Shown here: positions 7,516-15,120 of the stretch, piece by piece
Layout of the letters: each line of letters starts with the position of its first letter
How positions within the stretch are numbered: position 1 is the stretch's first letter
Assembly (NCBI RefSeq): GCF_000420345.1
Contig: NZ_ATUT01000015.1
Span: 1-52,793, forward strand
Source: Faecalicoccus pleomorphus DSM 20574
GTDB taxonomy: Bacteria > Bacillota_I > Bacilli_A > Erysipelotrichales > Erysipelotrichaceae
Direction of reading: 5' to 3'
DNA: 52,793 nucleotides
Program-made: the position numbers and the translations under genes
The notes under the pieces: model-generated
What the model was told of the DNA's origin: nothing
The model's input: the letters and a program-made list of their open reading frames with translations, nothing else
Database searches by the model: none

Positions 7516-8253
7516 CTAAGATTCATTAAGCTCCTTCATAAAGTCATTTAAACAGATGACTTGATCAAATAGACAAAGTACCGGTCGATCTTCTTTTGTT
7601 CTATACAATTGATCCGTATGATAATGACCATGGAACCAGACTTTATAATCCACTTTCTTTTCTATCTGTTCTAAAAATTCATGTAGATTTTGTCGATCTT
7701 TTCCGTATCCATCTAATGTAGTTTCATATTTCTTAGATAACGGATGAGAAGAAAAGACATCATGCGTTAAAATATAATCCACTTTCCAGTTATGGGCAGC
7801 CAGATTCTTCATGGCATTTTCACATTCCTCCACTGTAGGGATTTCTTCCTGCCACCATGTTTCGTGTTCTTTTCTATACATGCAATCATGAGAAAAACCA
7901 CCACCAAACGCAAAGAAAGTCTTGTTTTTGAGGGTATAGATTTCTCCACGCATCAGATGATAGATGTTGGAACGAATCCGATGAATTCTTCCTCCATGCC
8001 ACATTTCTTCCGGATATTGTTGTAATACATCAAAGTTCTCATGATTTCCATCAATAAACAATGTTGTCCATGGCAAGGATTCGATCCAGTTCAACCAGAA
8101 ACGATCTCCACTGCCACCATCCCAGATACAGCCAAAATCACCACAGATGATCAAAAAATCATCACGGTTTAATTTTAAACCTTCCACAAATTCATCTGGA
8201 TTGATCTTATGAATATCAATTTCCCGATGTGTATCACTTGTCAAATAAATCAT
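7516..8253 (-). CDS. Calcineurin-like metallophosphoesterase
   Basis: A 245-residue cytoplasmic enzyme with the full set of metal-binding motifs: SDTHRE at 6-11 (a variant of DxH), CGDFG near 38, GNHENF near 69, a THD motif near 164 and FHGHYHTD near 208. These coordinate two metals in metallophosphatases that cleave phosphomono- or diesters. The substrate is unknown. No signal peptide is visible. The following gene is a small membrane protein. Confidence 0.88.
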   Translation of the reverse strand: MIYLTSDTHREIDIHKINPDEFVEGLKLNRDDFLIICGDFGCIWDGGSGDRFWLNWIESLPWTTLFIDGNHENFDVLQQYPEEMWHGGRIHRIRSNIYHLMRGEIYTLKNKTFFAFGGGFSHDCMYRKEHETWWQEEIPTVEECENAMKNLAAHNWKVDYILTHDVFSSHPLSKKYETTLDGYGKDRQNLHEFLEQIEKKVDYKVWFHGHYHTDQLYRTKEDRPVLCLFDQVICLNDFMKELNES

Positions 8254-8269
8254 AAATCTCTAAATCTCC

Positions 8270-8301
8270 TAAAAAAACAAAATGCCTGATTGCTCAGGCA
8301 T
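8270..8301 (-). terminator. Intrinsic terminator of the yloU-fakA operon
   Basis: ATGCCTGA (8282-8289) and TCAGGCAT (8294-8301) form a perfect 8-base stem with a TTGC loop. On the minus strand it is followed by a T-rich tract and lies just after the fakA stop. Confidence 0.85.
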
Positions 8302-8305
8302 ACAT

Positions 8306-9940
8306 TTACTCGACTCCTAAGATAAAGGAATATACTGGCTGTTTGCCATCATATATTTCAACTTCGGCATCGCTTGTTTCTTCAATATAATCGGCTAAAG
8401 CCTGCGCCTGTTCCTTGGTAGCTTCTTTACCATAAATCAAAGTGACAAGTTCACTGTCTTCATCAACCATTTTATCCACAAGCGCTTTGGAAGCTTCCAG
8501 ACAATCCGGACAAGATACAACGATATCTTTGCCAAAGATACCCATATATTCATCTTTCTTGATTTCCAAGCCTTCATAAGTCGTATCCTTGATCGCATAG
8601 GTAACCTCACCGGATTTCACATGATCAATGGCTTCCTGCATTTCTGCCAGGTTTTCTTCGAGTTCAACTTCCGGATTAAACATAACACAAGCACTCAACC
8701 CCTGTGGAATCGTCTTTGTCGGCAAGACATGAATATCCTGATCTTCGCAAACACTCTGTGCCTGTTGTGCTGCCAAAACGATGTTGGAATTATTCGGTAA
8801 GATCAAAATATGTTCAGCATCCAGCTGATTTACGGCACTGACGAAATCCTCCGTACTTGGATTCATTGTCTGTCCACCGCCGATCACGACATCTGCTCTT
8901 AACTCTTTGAACATCTGGTCTACACCGGCACCCGGTGCTACTGTGATGATCGCATATTTTTGGTGTTCACGTTTCGAAACAACTGGTGCAGCTTCTTCGT
9001 TTTCAAGAATATTGTCATGCTGCTCCTGCATGTTTTCTACTTTCAGTTTGACAAAACGACCCTGGCGTTTTCCCATTTTAATAGCCGTTTTAGGTTCTAA
9101 TGTATGTACATGAACTTTTACAAGATCATCATCCTGTACACAGACAATCGAATTACCGATCGTTGCCAATTCTTCCTTAAACTGTTCTTCTGAGAAATGA
9201 CGAATTCCGTTTTCATTCAAGTGCAAAATAAACTCGGTACAGAATCCAAACTCTTCTTCACCGCCCTGCACTTTTGTCTGCGCATGCTCATTCACTTCGG
9301 CCGCATCACTTGCCGCAATGACATTCCCCTGCAAAGCGGAAAGGAAACCTTCTAAAATGACACAAAGACCTTTTCCACCACTATCAACAACACCGACTTC
9401 TTCCAAAACCGGTAAAAGCTCCGGTGTTCTCTCTAAAGATGCGTTCGCTTCATCGACCATCTTTTGAAGAACCTGAACACAATCCTCAATTTCTTCAGTC
9501 ACTGTATAAGCATACGTATAATCGGCAGCCTCACGTACAACGGTCAAAATCGTTCCCTCAACCGGACGCATGACCGCACGATAAGCAACACGAGATCCAT
9601 TGACCAAGGCATTAGCCAGCTGCATCGCATCGATTTCATCTAAATCTTCTACAGCCTGATAAAAACCTCGAAAAATCTGTGATGTGATAACACCTGAGTT
9701 TCCACGGGCTCCCATCAACAAACCGCGAGAAAGCGTCTTACAGATTTTTCCTACCGTATCGGCATCTTCTTTTAAAGCTTCCTTGACCCCGTTTGAAAAG
9801 GTCAGATTCATATTGGTTCCTGTATCCCCATCCGGTACAGGGAAGACATTCAAAGCGTCGATCTCGGCAGAATGGTTGGCCAGATTATTCATACCAGAGG
9901 TCAACATGTCTTTTAATAGCTGACTGTTGATTCTTTCCAT
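8306..9940 (-). CDS. fakA: Fatty acid kinase subunit FakA / YloV (DAK2 domain)
   Basis: About 544 residues. The N-terminal DhaL/DAK2 ATP-binding domain carries NVFPVPDGDTGTNM near residue 30, with the aspartates that hold Mg-ATP, and the GARGNSGVI segment near 78. The C-terminal half is the DAK1-2/DegV-like region of the family. FakA phosphorylates fatty acids presented by FakB proteins, feeding exogenous fatty acids into phospholipid synthesis. No fakB is visible here. It follows yloU by a few bases, the usual arrangement in Firmicutes. ATG at 9940 is preferred; GTG two codons upstream (9946) is also possible. Confidence 0.93.
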   Translation of the reverse strand: MERINSQLLKDMLTSGMNNLANHSAEIDALNVFPVPDGDTGTNMNLTFSNGVKEALKEDADTVGKICKTLSRGLLMGARGNSGVITSQIFRGFYQAVEDLDEIDAMQLANALVNGSRVAYRAVMRPVEGTILTVVREAADYTYAYTVTEEIEDCVQVLQKMVDEANASLERTPELLPVLEEVGVVDSGGKGLCVILEGFLSALQGNVIAASDAAEVNEHAQTKVQGGEEEFGFCTEFILHLNENGIRHFSEEQFKEELATIGNSIVCVQDDDLVKVHVHTLEPKTAIKMGKRQGRFVKLKVENMQEQHDNILENEEAAPVVSKREHQKYAIITVAPGAGVDQMFKELRADVVIGGGQTMNPSTEDFVSAVNQLDAEHILILPNNSNIVLAAQQAQSVCEDQDIHVLPTKTIPQGLSACVMFNPEVELEENLAEMQEAIDHVKSGEVTYAIKDTTYEGLEIKKDEYMGIFGKDIVVSCPDCLEASKALVDKMVDEDSELVTLIYGKEATKEQAQALADYIEETSDAEVEIYDGKQPVYSFILGVE

Positions 9941-9948
9941 CTTCACAC

Positions 9949-10308
9949 CTACTTCTCCAAACGAACACCCTGAACGTAAATATTTACCTCAAGGCATTTA
10001 ACTTCCAATGTTTTTTCCAGGACGTATTTTACACGTTTTTGTGCTTCGTTGACAACTTCACTTAATTTGATTCCCTGCAGTGCAATGATATAAAGATCCA
10101 AGACCAGACCTTCTTCTTTCTGCGTTACGATGACCCCACGGGCATAGTTTTCTTTCTTTAAAAGCTCAGCCCATCCATCACGAATTGCTTTCTGGCTTGT
10201 CATACCGATCACACCATAGCTTTCGGTAATGGCACCACCGGCCAGGCTGGCAATCGCATCCAGTGAAATTGAAATTTGTCCGTATTCAGTTGATTTATTA
10301 ATAGGCAT
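9949..10308 (-). CDS. Asp23/Gls24 family envelope stress protein (YloU-like)
   Basis: A 119-residue Asp23-family protein with the N-terminal GQISISLDAIASLAGGAI segment and the IALQGIKLSEVVNEAQKRVKYVLE region. In Firmicutes the yloU gene regularly precedes fakA/yloV, as here. Asp23-type proteins sit at the membrane and are linked to envelope stress. The gene has its own AGGAGG site and a TATAAT box upstream, so the pair seems to be expressed separately from divIB. Confidence 0.9.
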   Translation of the reverse strand: MPINKSTEYGQISISLDAIASLAGGAITESYGVIGMTSQKAIRDGWAELLKKENYARGVIVTQKEEGLVLDLYIIALQGIKLSEVVNEAQKRVKYVLEKTLEVKCLEVNIYVQGVRLEK

Positions 10309-10334
10309 ACAAATACCTCCTGTTCGTATAGTTA

Positions 10335-10340
10335 ATTATA
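10335..10340 (-). promoter_or_regulatory. Candidate -10 element for yloU-fakA
   Basis: TATAAT on the minus strand, 27 bases upstream of the yloU start codon, in the 44-base gap after divIB. The matching -35 is weak (TGGTAA at 17 bases), so the call rests on the -10 and position. Confidence 0.35.
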
Positions 10341-10352
10341 CCGCATTCAAAG

Positions 10353-11360
10353 CTAATTTACCACATCAAACGATAGTGTCGTATCATTCCATTGATAATA
10401 AATTCCTGTACCCGGATCATAGTATAGATTCAAAGAGGCGCTATACTGCAAGCCAAAGTTTGGATCCGTCTGCCAATCCGATGCCTTGTCGATATAATTT
10501 CCGGTTTCTGTTTCCGGCTGTTCTTCCTGCTGCGGTGTTGTTTGTTCGGTATCTTCTTTTAGCGAAGCATCTTGTTTCTCCTGCTCTTCTTCACTTTCTT
10601 TTTCTGTTTCTTCTTTTGGCTTATTTCCGCTTAACTGATCACAGTTGATCTTTTCAATCGCAGAATTATCCTTATCCAGAACCAGACAGACATTTTTTCC
10701 TTCCAGCTGATTTAACATGCTGGAATAATTGGTGATCATGTATAACGATTCCAGGGTCGTATAAACTTTATTCCCATCCTGCATCGTGATCTGTAACATA
10801 TTTTTATCATAGGTTGATTCATATGGGATGATTTCCGCTATCTTTTCGATCACATCACGAGAAAGTTCCTTTTTATGCTCCTGAAACTGCTCGGCAATAT
10901 TTTTTAGCTGTTTCTCATCAAATCCGCTCAACAAAGGAAAATGCACGATCTGCATCAGATCCTCTTCATCAATCTTGATGGATTCTCCCTTAGACGTCAA
11001 CACATAGTTTGAATCATCCTGCACATAATAGCCGATCACCGTTTTTTCCTGTACATCGATTTCCAGTTTTCCACCCGATCGATGAATCTGCACAGAATCT
11101 ATCAAAGGCAGTGTTTCTACGGCATCGGAAACCATGAACATAGGTGTAAGCCACAAACGCGTCTGTGTACCTACATGCGCTGTGCGCAAGATCTCCTGAT
11201 CCGAATAGTAATAATTTCCGGTACAGGTAATAACCTTGACCTTTGAATCATTGGAAAAAAAATAAACTAAGAAGCTGGAAAGAAGAAAGATAATCGCACT
11301 TAATACGTAACAAGCTTTTAACCCAAACTGAAATTGAAACCTTTTTGTTTTCTTTACCAA
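10353..11360 (-). CDS. divIB: Cell division protein DivIB/FtsQ
   Basis: A 335-residue bitopic protein: short basic cytoplasmic tail, one membrane helix at about 15-35, a POTRA domain beginning VKVITCTGNYYYSDQEI, then the FtsQ/DivIB beta domain to about residue 230. After this comes a long low-complexity tail rich in Glu, Gln and Thr (about 245-295). It acts at the septum with DivIC and FtsL. The frame opens with TTG at 11360, about eight bases after a GGAG site, overlapping the murB stop. The order murG-murB-divIB is standard for Firmicute division clusters. Confidence 0.9.
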   Translation of the reverse strand: MVKKTKRFQFQFGLKACYVLSAIIFLLSSFLVYFFSNDSKVKVITCTGNYYYSDQEILRTAHVGTQTRLWLTPMFMVSDAVETLPLIDSVQIHRSGGKLEIDVQEKTVIGYYVQDDSNYVLTSKGESIKIDEEDLMQIVHFPLLSGFDEKQLKNIAEQFQEHKKELSRDVIEKIAEIIPYESTYDKNMLQITMQDGNKVYTTLESLYMITNYSSMLNQLEGKNVCLVLDKDNSAIEKINCDQLSGNKPKEETEKESEEEQEKQDASLKEDTEQTTPQQEEQPETETGNYIDKASDWQTDPNFGLQYSASLNLYYDPGTGIYYQWNDTTLSFDVVN

Positions 11361-12253
11361 ACCAAGTGCTCCACTTCTGTAATCAAATCGATCCCATATT
11401 CTTCTTTTGCCTTTGTCTGAATTAATGTAATCAGATCCAGTACATCTTTTGCCTTAGCTTCTCCGTTCTTATTGACAATAAAGTTGGCATGCTTCAAGGA
11501 AACTTGTGCGCCACCGATTTCATACCCTCTAAGACCCAACTGCTCAATCAATTTCCATGCCGGAATCGACTCCGGATTGCGAAACACACTGCCGGCACAT
11601 GGCATATTTAAAGGCTGTGCATCCATTCTTCTTTGACGACGTGAATCCATCAAAGCCTCAATTTCTTTTCGATCGCCTTTGTTCAGCCGAAAACAAGCTC
11701 CTAAGATCAGCCAGTCTTTGTGCTTTTGAAAGATCGAATGTCGATAGTCATAATCTAAATCTTTTGGATCCATCCATTCTATACATCCGTCTTTCCATAC
11801 ATAGACACCCTCTAATAAGGAAGCAATGTTAGCTTTATAGGCACCGGCATTCATATAAAGAGCACCGCCGATAGACCCTGGTATTCCGGAAGCAAATTCC
11901 AAACCACTCATGGAACGTTTCATCGCTTCTACCGAAAGATTGATGATAGAACAACCTGCCTGCGCAAGCAACACCCCATCTTCTTCAAAGAAAAAGTCAT
12001 TTAACGTTCGATCTAAATTGATGATCGCACCATGAAAATGGGCATCGCTACATAAAATATTAGAACCTCTTCCCAAAACATGGTAAGGTATGTTTTCTTC
12101 CTTTAAAATCTGAAGAATTCTTGTCAAAGCCAATTCATTTTTCGGATATATAAAATAATCCACCGTACCACCAATGCGATACGTTGTATGTTTTTTCATA
12201 GATTCGTTACATAGCACCCGGCCATAAACAGCCAGTTTTTCCTGTACACTCAT
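11354..12253 (-). CDS. murB: UDP-N-acetylenolpyruvoylglucosamine reductase MurB
   Basis: About 299 residues from the ATG at 12253, chosen because GGGGGAAAG precedes it and ATGA overlaps the murG stop; a longer frame to 12286 would overlap murG by 37 bases. FAD-binding residues appear in YRIGGTVDYF, LGRGSNIL and SGIPGSIGGA. PCAGSVFRNPE is the conserved segment with the catalytic serine. MurB reduces the enolpyruvyl group in muramic acid synthesis with NADPH. No C-terminal extension is present, which fits the short type II form of Firmicutes. Confidence 0.96.
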   Translation of the reverse strand: MSVQEKLAVYGRVLCNESMKKHTTYRIGGTVDYFIYPKNELALTRILQILKEENIPYHVLGRGSNILCSDAHFHGAIINLDRTLNDFFFEEDGVLLAQAGCSIINLSVEAMKRSMSGLEFASGIPGSIGGALYMNAGAYKANIASLLEGVYVWKDGCIEWMDPKDLDYDYRHSIFQKHKDWLILGACFRLNKGDRKEIEALMDSRRQRRMDAQPLNMPCAGSVFRNPESIPAWKLIEQLGLRGYEIGGAQVSLKHANFIVNKNGEAKAKDVLDLITLIQTKAKEEYGIDLITEVEHLVW

Positions 12254-13338
12254 TTTCTTTCCCCCTGTTGGATACATGATCGGCATAGATCAATGATATC
12301 GTATGCGGCATTAGGACGCCCCAATTTTAACGCCTGTTCATGAACACTCTCCATCTTTTTTGGATCCATAAACAATTCTATGATACTTTTATTCAACGTA
12401 CCAGCGTTAAGATCCTTTTCCTCAATCATCGAAGCAGCCCCTTTTTCTACTAAGACATTGGCATTATAAAACTGATGATTATTCGCCACATAAGGACTAG
12501 GAATCAAAATCGATGGAATTCCTAAAGCCGTAACTTCCGCAAGTGTTGTCGCACCCGCACGACAGATCATACCATCTATTTTTTTATAAATTTTCAAAGT
12601 ATCCACATAGCCAGTTACATGAACATTCTTTAATTCTTTAAACAAAGCCGCATCCTGCAGATTATCTTTTCCACAAACATAAATAAACTGTATATTGTCC
12701 TCAATGCCTTTCAAAGCATCTTTCATTAACTGATTGACACTGCTGGAACCAAGCGAGCCCATCATGATCAAGATCGTCTTTTTTTTCGAATCTAATTGGA
12801 ATGTATCATAATAAGCTTGATCAAATTCTGATTCTTTAGCCGTTGTCGCTCTTGGATTCCCCAGTAAGAATGTTTTTTCTTTGGGAAAAACTTCATCGCA
12901 CTTTTCATAACATGTAATGATACGATCCACTTTATTCATGACCAGCTGATTGGCCTTTCCTACAATGGAATTCTGTTCATGGATCAAAGTCGGAATGTGC
13001 AGATGATGCGCTGCCAAAATGACCGGTGCACTGACATAACCACCAAAACCAATGACAAAATCAGGATCAAAATCCTTTAAGATTTTTTTACTTTTTTGAT
13101 AAGCGATAAAAAGCTGAAGTATGGCTTTCATCTTTTTTAATGGTGATCCGACTAAACCCGATGTATGTAAAGATTGAAAAGGATATCCCTTTTCCGGAAT
13201 CAACTGCGCTTCCATACGATCATCATTTCCAATGCAACAAATTTCACAAGATGGATCCTGTTCTTTAAATTTATCCAATAAGGCTAATGCGGGGTAAATA
13301 TGTCCTCCCGTTCCGCCTGTTACACAAACTATTTTCAT
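12250..13338 (-). CDS. murG: Lipid II synthase MurG
   Basis: A 362-residue GT-B glycosyltransferase. It has GGTGGHIYPALA at 8-19, HEQNSIVGKANQ near 125 and the C-terminal UDP-sugar site with RAGATTLAEVTALGIPSILIP near 265. It transfers GlcNAc from UDP-GlcNAc to lipid I on the inner face of the membrane. It heads the murG-murB-divIB set, and its TGA overlaps the murB ATG. Confidence 0.97.
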   Translation of the reverse strand: MKIVCVTGGTGGHIYPALALLDKFKEQDPSCEICCIGNDDRMEAQLIPEKGYPFQSLHTSGLVGSPLKKMKAILQLFIAYQKSKKILKDFDPDFVIGFGGYVSAPVILAAHHLHIPTLIHEQNSIVGKANQLVMNKVDRIITCYEKCDEVFPKEKTFLLGNPRATTAKESEFDQAYYDTFQLDSKKKTILIMMGSLGSSSVNQLMKDALKGIEDNIQFIYVCGKDNLQDAALFKELKNVHVTGYVDTLKIYKKIDGMICRAGATTLAEVTALGIPSILIPSPYVANNHQFYNANVLVEKGAASMIEEKDLNAGTLNKSIIELFMDPKKMESVHEQALKLGRPNAAYDIIDLCRSCIQQGERK

Positions 13339-13363
13339 ATCTTAGAAAGTATACCATAAAATC

Positions 13364-13389
13364 ATAAAAAAAGTGGATTTTTAGTCCAC
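13364..13389 (-). terminator. Intrinsic terminator of the sortase gene
   Basis: GTGGA (13373-13377) and TCCAC (13385-13389) form a short stem followed on the minus strand by a run of T. The sortase stop codon is inside the loop. Confidence 0.6.
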
Positions 13390-14121
13390 GATTTCAATAG
13401 ATTCCTGCGTAGGTTCCAGTTTGCCCATCAACACTAACCGCTGATTACTGTCAAATCCATAATCCAGATCACAAGTTGACAAGGTGATGAAAGAACCATT
13501 TGATGTATCAACCTCATTGGTATATTGTGCCGAAGCCATCATTTCCGATAAACGCTCATTGCGATAGCTGCCAAAGGAAGTCGTGTAATAAACCGAACCA
13601 TCGGTCGTCTTGGCAAAGTACACGATCGAGCACTTATAGTTTTGCGTAGGTGTCAGTAAATAAAATACCGGATGCTCGTTAAAAAAGCTTTGATCATCAA
13701 AATTGGCCAGATTAGTAAACATCCCACCGATATCTACGGAGTGCCCATAGACAATCGAATTATCCTGACTAAAATCACTTGAAGCCTGTGCATCTAGAAA
13801 AATCGATCCCATACGATTGTATTCCCCACTGATCGTATGATCCAGATAAAAGCTGTTATCGCTTCCCTGTACGACCGGATACGATATTTCACACCCCGGA
13901 ATATAGATCCAACCGACAATATCCGGATTTTGCGCCAACAGCTGATCCCAATCTGGTTCTAACAAATTGGCATCATCCGATGAAACAACCAACTTTTCCA
14001 ATTCTTCCGTTTCTTTCTTTACAGTATCTTGTGTGTTATAGATTGTCCAAAGCTGATAGGCACTAAACCCAAATACACCAATACAAACAATCATTAATAT
14101 TCGATAAATCCATTTTTTCAT
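13381..14121 (-). CDS. Class B sortase
   Basis: A 246-residue transpeptidase with one N-terminal membrane anchor (about 4-26) and an extracellular sortase domain. Catalytic residues are visible as His in IVYGHSVD near 125, Cys in LSTCDLDYG near 219 and Arg in NQRLVLMG near 231. The domain start, NPDIVGWIYIPGCEISYPVVQ-like, matches class B sortases, which attach proteins with NPQTN-like signals or assemble pili. No LPXTG-type substrate is encoded next to it, so it may be housekeeping or act on distant targets. It has its own terminator. Confidence 0.88.
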   Translation of the reverse strand: MKKWIYRILMIVCIGVFGFSAYQLWTIYNTQDTVKKETEELEKLVVSSDDANLLEPDWDQLLAQNPDIVGWIYIPGCEISYPVVQGSDNSFYLDHTISGEYNRMGSIFLDAQASSDFSQDNSIVYGHSVDIGGMFTNLANFDDQSFFNEHPVFYLLTPTQNYKCSIVYFAKTTDGSVYYTTSFGSYRNERLSEMMASAQYTNEVDTSNGSFITLSTCDLDYGFDSNQRLVLMGKLEPTQESIEIVD

Positions 14122-14176
14122 AGCTTTATATTAAACTATTCTTTCATACAGAGCAAATGATTCTACTCTCTGCATG

Positions 14177-14203
14177 AAAAAAAGCAGATTCAAACGAATC
14201 CGC
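14177..14203 (-). terminator. Intrinsic terminator of nagB
   Basis: GCAGATTC (14184-14191) pairs with GAATCCGC (14196-14203) with one G-T-type pair around an AAAC loop, followed on the minus strand by a T tract, just after the nagB stop. Confidence 0.8.
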
Positions 14204-14213
14204 TCTTAATACT

Positions 14214-14936
14214 TTACTTACTTAATAAGCTTGCAGCTGCTTCATCAACAACCAAAGTAACATCCGGATGATTTTGTAGAACTGAAGCCGGCATATCTGT
14301 TGTGACAGGACCTTCTACAGTTGCCTTAACAGCTTCTGCTTTTTCCGGTCCGGAGACAACCATCAATACTTTCTTGGATTTCATGATTGTACCAATTCCC
14401 ATAGTGATAGCTTGTTTTGGCACTTTGTTCATATCATTATCAAAGAAACGAGCATTAGCTTCAATCGTACTTTGTGTTAAATCTACGATGTGTGTCATTT
14501 CATCAAATGGTGTACCTGGTTCGTTGAATCCAATATGACCATTACGACCGATTCCTAACAACTGTAGATCAATTGAAACCTTTTCCAGTTCTTTTTCATA
14601 GCCTTCGCAGTCTTCTTTTGTAGATCCATAAGGAACGTGTGTATTATTTGGATCGATATCAATATGATCAAACAAATTTTCTTTCATGAATGTGTAATAA
14701 GACTGTGGATTGCTTCTATCGATACCAACATATTCATCCAAGTTATATGTTACGACATCCTTATAGCTTGTTCCATTTTCTTCATGATCTTTGATCATAC
14801 ATTTGTACAATCCTACAGGGGAACTTCCTGTGGCAAGCCCTAATACAACACCTGGCTTGCTAGTGACAACTTCTTTCATGACTTCAAATGCCTTCTGCGA
14901 CATTTCATCATAATCTTTACAAACAACTACCTTCAT
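14214..14936 (-). CDS. nagB: Glucosamine-6-phosphate deaminase NagB
   Basis: About 240 residues from ATG at 14936, which follows GGAGG by seven bases; an upstream in-frame ATG at 14960 has no ribosome binding site. Family motifs are LGLATGSSPVGLY near 34, YNLDEYVGI near 63, and GIGRNGHIGFNEP near 128 with the catalytic His. The enzyme converts glucosamine-6-phosphate to fructose-6-phosphate and ammonia. It is divergent from a GatZ/KbaZ homologue, with a repeated motif between them that suggests shared control. Confidence 0.96.
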   Translation of the reverse strand: MKVVVCKDYDEMSQKAFEVMKEVVTSKPGVVLGLATGSSPVGLYKCMIKDHEENGTSYKDVVTYNLDEYVGIDRSNPQSYYTFMKENLFDHIDIDPNNTHVPYGSTKEDCEGYEKELEKVSIDLQLLGIGRNGHIGFNEPGTPFDEMTHIVDLTQSTIEANARFFDNDMNKVPKQAITMGIGTIMKSKKVLMVVSGPEKAEAVKATVEGPVTTDMPASVLQNHPDVTLVVDEAAASLLSK

Positions 14937-14960
14937 ATAATACCTCCATATGTTACTCAA

Positions 14961-14969
14961 ATTATAACA
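14961..14969 (-). promoter_or_regulatory. Extended -10 promoter of nagB
   Basis: Minus strand TGTTATAAT, an extended -10 (TG-N-TATAAT), 25 bases before the start codon. The -35 region is poor, as is common with extended -10 promoters, and TATCTTTTT repeats lie just upstream. Confidence 0.5.
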
Positions 14970-14988
14970 TAGCCCACTCCTCTTCTCG

Positions 14989-15077
14989 TATCTTTTTTCG
15001 TAAACGTTTTATCTTTTTCAACAAGTTTTATCTTTTTGTCTTTTTTATTTGTATATTTTGTGAAAAAGATGAACTTG
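14989..15077. promoter_or_regulatory. Array of TATCTTTTT motifs between nagB and the GatZ/KbaZ gene
   Basis: TATCTTTTT starts at 14989, 15010 and 15029, about two helical turns apart, each on the plus strand. The last two copies share a 13-base direct repeat, GTTTTATCTTTTT (15006-15018 and 15025-15037). An inverted partner of the last copy, AAAAAGATGAACTTG, lies at 15063-15077. The array spans the space between divergent promoters and is a likely operator. TTTTATCT-containing look-alikes occur upstream of agaS at 24664 and 24751. Confidence 0.5.
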
Positions 15078-15091
15078 TGCAAATAGAATAG

Positions 15092-15097
15092 TATAAT
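15092..15097 (+). promoter_or_regulatory. -10 element of the GatZ/KbaZ gene
   Basis: TATAAT, 24 bases upstream of the start codon and followed by an AGGAGG site. No good -35 is seen. The inverted copy of the repeat motif (15063-15077) occupies that position, suggesting activator dependence or repression. Confidence 0.5.
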
Positions 15098-15120
15098 GGT
15101 TTTGAACAGGAGGATACATT

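Noticed and set aside
14999-15012. CGTAAACGTTTTA as a cre site
   Set aside because: It is palindromic but departs from the cre consensus at the conserved TG and CA positions. The array of TATCTTTTT copies explains the region better.
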